Of a stretch of DNA of 64,000 bases, positions 63,810 through 64,000 are shown piece by piece. The DNA comes from Thiomicrorhabdus sp041583835. GTDB lineage: Bacteria; Pseudomonadota; Gammaproteobacteria; Thiomicrospirales; Thiomicrospiraceae. Position 1 is the stretch's first letter. The number at the start of each line of letters is the position of its first letter. Made by a program: the position numbers and the translations under genes. A model generated the notes under the pieces. That model ran no database searches. It was given only the letters and a program-made list of their open reading frames with translations, and was not told the DNA's origin. The DNA lies in NCBI RefSeq assembly GCF_041583835.1, contig NZ_JBFHFC010000006.1:86743-150742 (forward strand), given 5' to 3'.

Positions 63810-64000
63810 TCAAGATCCCGACACTTTCTCCAAAAGAGCCCGTCCATTCTCGCTTAAAGCCTGCATTTCAAGCTGTCTGCCCTGCCGTTGATGCTTTAGG
63901 GTAATTTCGAAATCCGCTGGCGGCAAAATTCCACCGCCTTTTTGCGGCCACTCCACCAAAGCGACGTAAGATTTTGATAATAAATCCCTAATTGCTAAAT
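63810..64000 (-). CDS. tsaE: tRNA threonylcarbamoyladenosine biosynthesis protein TsaE, C-terminal part
   Basis: TsaE is an ATPase needed, with TsaB and TsaD, to make the t6A base of tRNAs. About 63 C-terminal residues are visible: the family pattern ALVEWPQKGGGILPPADFEI and a GRQLEMQALSENGRALLEK tail. The N-terminus with its Walker A lies beyond the right edge. Placement beside amiC agrees with the conserved order tsaE-amiB. Confidence 0.85.
   Translation of the reverse strand, partial: LAIRDLLSKSYVALVEWPQKGGGILPPADFEITLKHQRQGRQLEMQALSENGRALLEKVSGS

Noticed and set aside
1..64000. CRISPR arrays, insertion sequences, integrases, tRNA or rRNA genes
   Set aside because: No regular short repeats, transposase or integrase motifs, or tRNA cloverleaf patterns were seen.

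Overview
The window is a stretch of core chromosome from a gammaproteobacterium. Gene order points there directly: acpS-pdxJ-recO-era-rnc-lepB-lepA, then mucD/degP and rseC divergent from nadB; nrdR-ribD-ribE-ribBX-ribH-nusB-thiL; and tsaE-amiC, ygfA-6S RNA-zapA divergent from ygfB-pepP-ubiH. A Tat-exported SoxB on its own, away from other sox genes, with moderate to low GC and several chemosensory genes, best fits a sulfur-oxidising relative of Thiomicrospira, Hydrogenovibrio or Thiomicrorhabdus. That placement is inference; no 16S gene is in the window.

Layout. 1-9.7 kb: minus-strand housekeeping block (BASS-type transporter fragment, DUF445, acpS to lepA, degP, rseC). 9.9-17.3 kb: nadB, an orphan cheW, ygfZ, lysS, prfB with its programmed +1 frameshift, and a DUF5610 gene. 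17.3-20.1 kb: a cytosolic hybrid histidine kinase coupled to a LuxR-type regulator. 20.4-28 kb: fumC, thioredoxin, CBS protein, AhpC-type peroxiredoxin, ispA, queD, pilD, DUF3579, DAHP synthase. 28-35 kb: riboflavin operon with nrdR, nusB and thiL, then glyA. 35.4-44 kb: ettA, a PAS plus degenerate GGDEF protein, an exported DsrE-like protein, and a compact operon cheA-cheW-mcp followed by a REC-EAL phosphodiesterase. 44-46 kb: soxB. 46-54 kb: purL, bamC, dapA, bcp, PIN-PhoH ATPase. 54-64 kb: LysR regulator, K+ channel, two Ubi-type hydroxylases, pepP, ygfB, zapA, 6S RNA, fau, amiC and the end of tsaE.

The most interesting parts are the reduced chemosensory operon, which has no CheY, CheR or CheB and whose obvious output is a RocR-like c-di-GMP phosphodiesterase; the degenerate GTP cyclohydrolase half of the RibB fusion (RibBX type), which means that step must be encoded elsewhere; the absence of rpoE-rseA-rseB from its usual place between nadB and rseC; and a possible receiver-domain relic beside prfB. 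I saw no CRISPR array, insertion sequence, prophage, tRNA or rRNA gene.
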